Positions 63,815 through 64,000 of a stretch of 64,000 nt of DNA are shown here, in pieces (position 1 is the stretch's first letter; each line of letters opens with the position of its first letter). The position numbers and the translations under genes are program-made. The notes beneath the pieces were generated by a model. The model saw only the letters and a program-made list of their open reading frames with translations, made no database searches and was not told where the DNA came from. The stretch comes from Dermanyssus gallinae. Its lineage: Eukaryota; Arthropoda; Arachnida; Mesostigmata; Dermanyssidae. The DNA lies in the NCBI GenBank assembly GCA_003439945.1, contig QVRM01004003.1, positions 274,501-338,500 of the forward strand. Direction: 5' to 3'.

Positions 63815-64000
63815 CTGGAACACGGCCAGAACAAGCTGAGATCAAGGGCAAAGAGACAAGGCAGCCATCATCACGACAACAAGGACAATGACGCCGCCGA
63901 CGACGACGACAACGACGACAACGGCAACGGGCTAACAACAGAAAGAGGAAACGATGGGACAGGGAAAACCAATAGGCAGGAAACGTGACGAGGCCGCGCA

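Overview
The window is eukaryotic nuclear DNA. Genes are split by GT-AG introns, AATAAA signals are present, and the sequence carries a decayed mariner transposase, a decayed R1/jockey-like LINE, two tRNA-derived SINE families and about twenty long (TA)n tracts. An arthropod fits best. A chelicerate is possible, but nothing here decides it.

Two conserved genes were assembled by following exon phase. (1) An NDRG-family gene runs on the minus strand and leaves through the left edge. Seven exons (26233 down to 342) join without a phase break into 182 residues of the alpha/beta-hydrolase-like domain. (2) A complete three-exon Mpv17 orthologue lies on the plus strand (36478-39476, 184 aa).

The standout is a third gene on the plus strand. 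It lies wholly inside a 20.5-kb NDRG intron (3570-24067). Four exons (7004-7052, 7333-7432, 8388-8587, 11130-23608) join in phase into a predicted secreted protein of about 4275 residues. It has a signal peptide, a 16-cysteine N-terminal region, about 360 tandem 11-residue Ser/Gly/Thr/Pro/Glu-rich repeats in a single 12.5-kb exon, and a very basic tail. A weak exon 2 donor, followed at once by a stop codon and AATAAA, could also yield a 52-residue secreted peptide. I do not recognise the family. It reads like a mucin, sericin, cement or proteoglycan-type structural protein.

Layout: 1-26233 is NDRG with the nested giant gene, a mariner relic (about 4440-5530), a SINE (7547-7675) and a LINE reverse transcriptase relic with a local duplication (24990-25720). 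26234-36477 holds NDRG upstream sequence or introns, microsatellites dominated by CAA/TTG, and a doubtful Cys-rich locus near 28.5-29.5 kb. 36478-39476 is Mpv17. 39477-64000 is mostly non-coding, with SINEs, satellites, a decayed coding-like block near 53.6-55.1 kb and several low-confidence exon candidates (43745, 52918, 55265-55941, 63761-63814).

No rRNA, genuine tRNA gene or CRISPR array was seen. All exon calls come from reading the sequence only. There is no transcript evidence.
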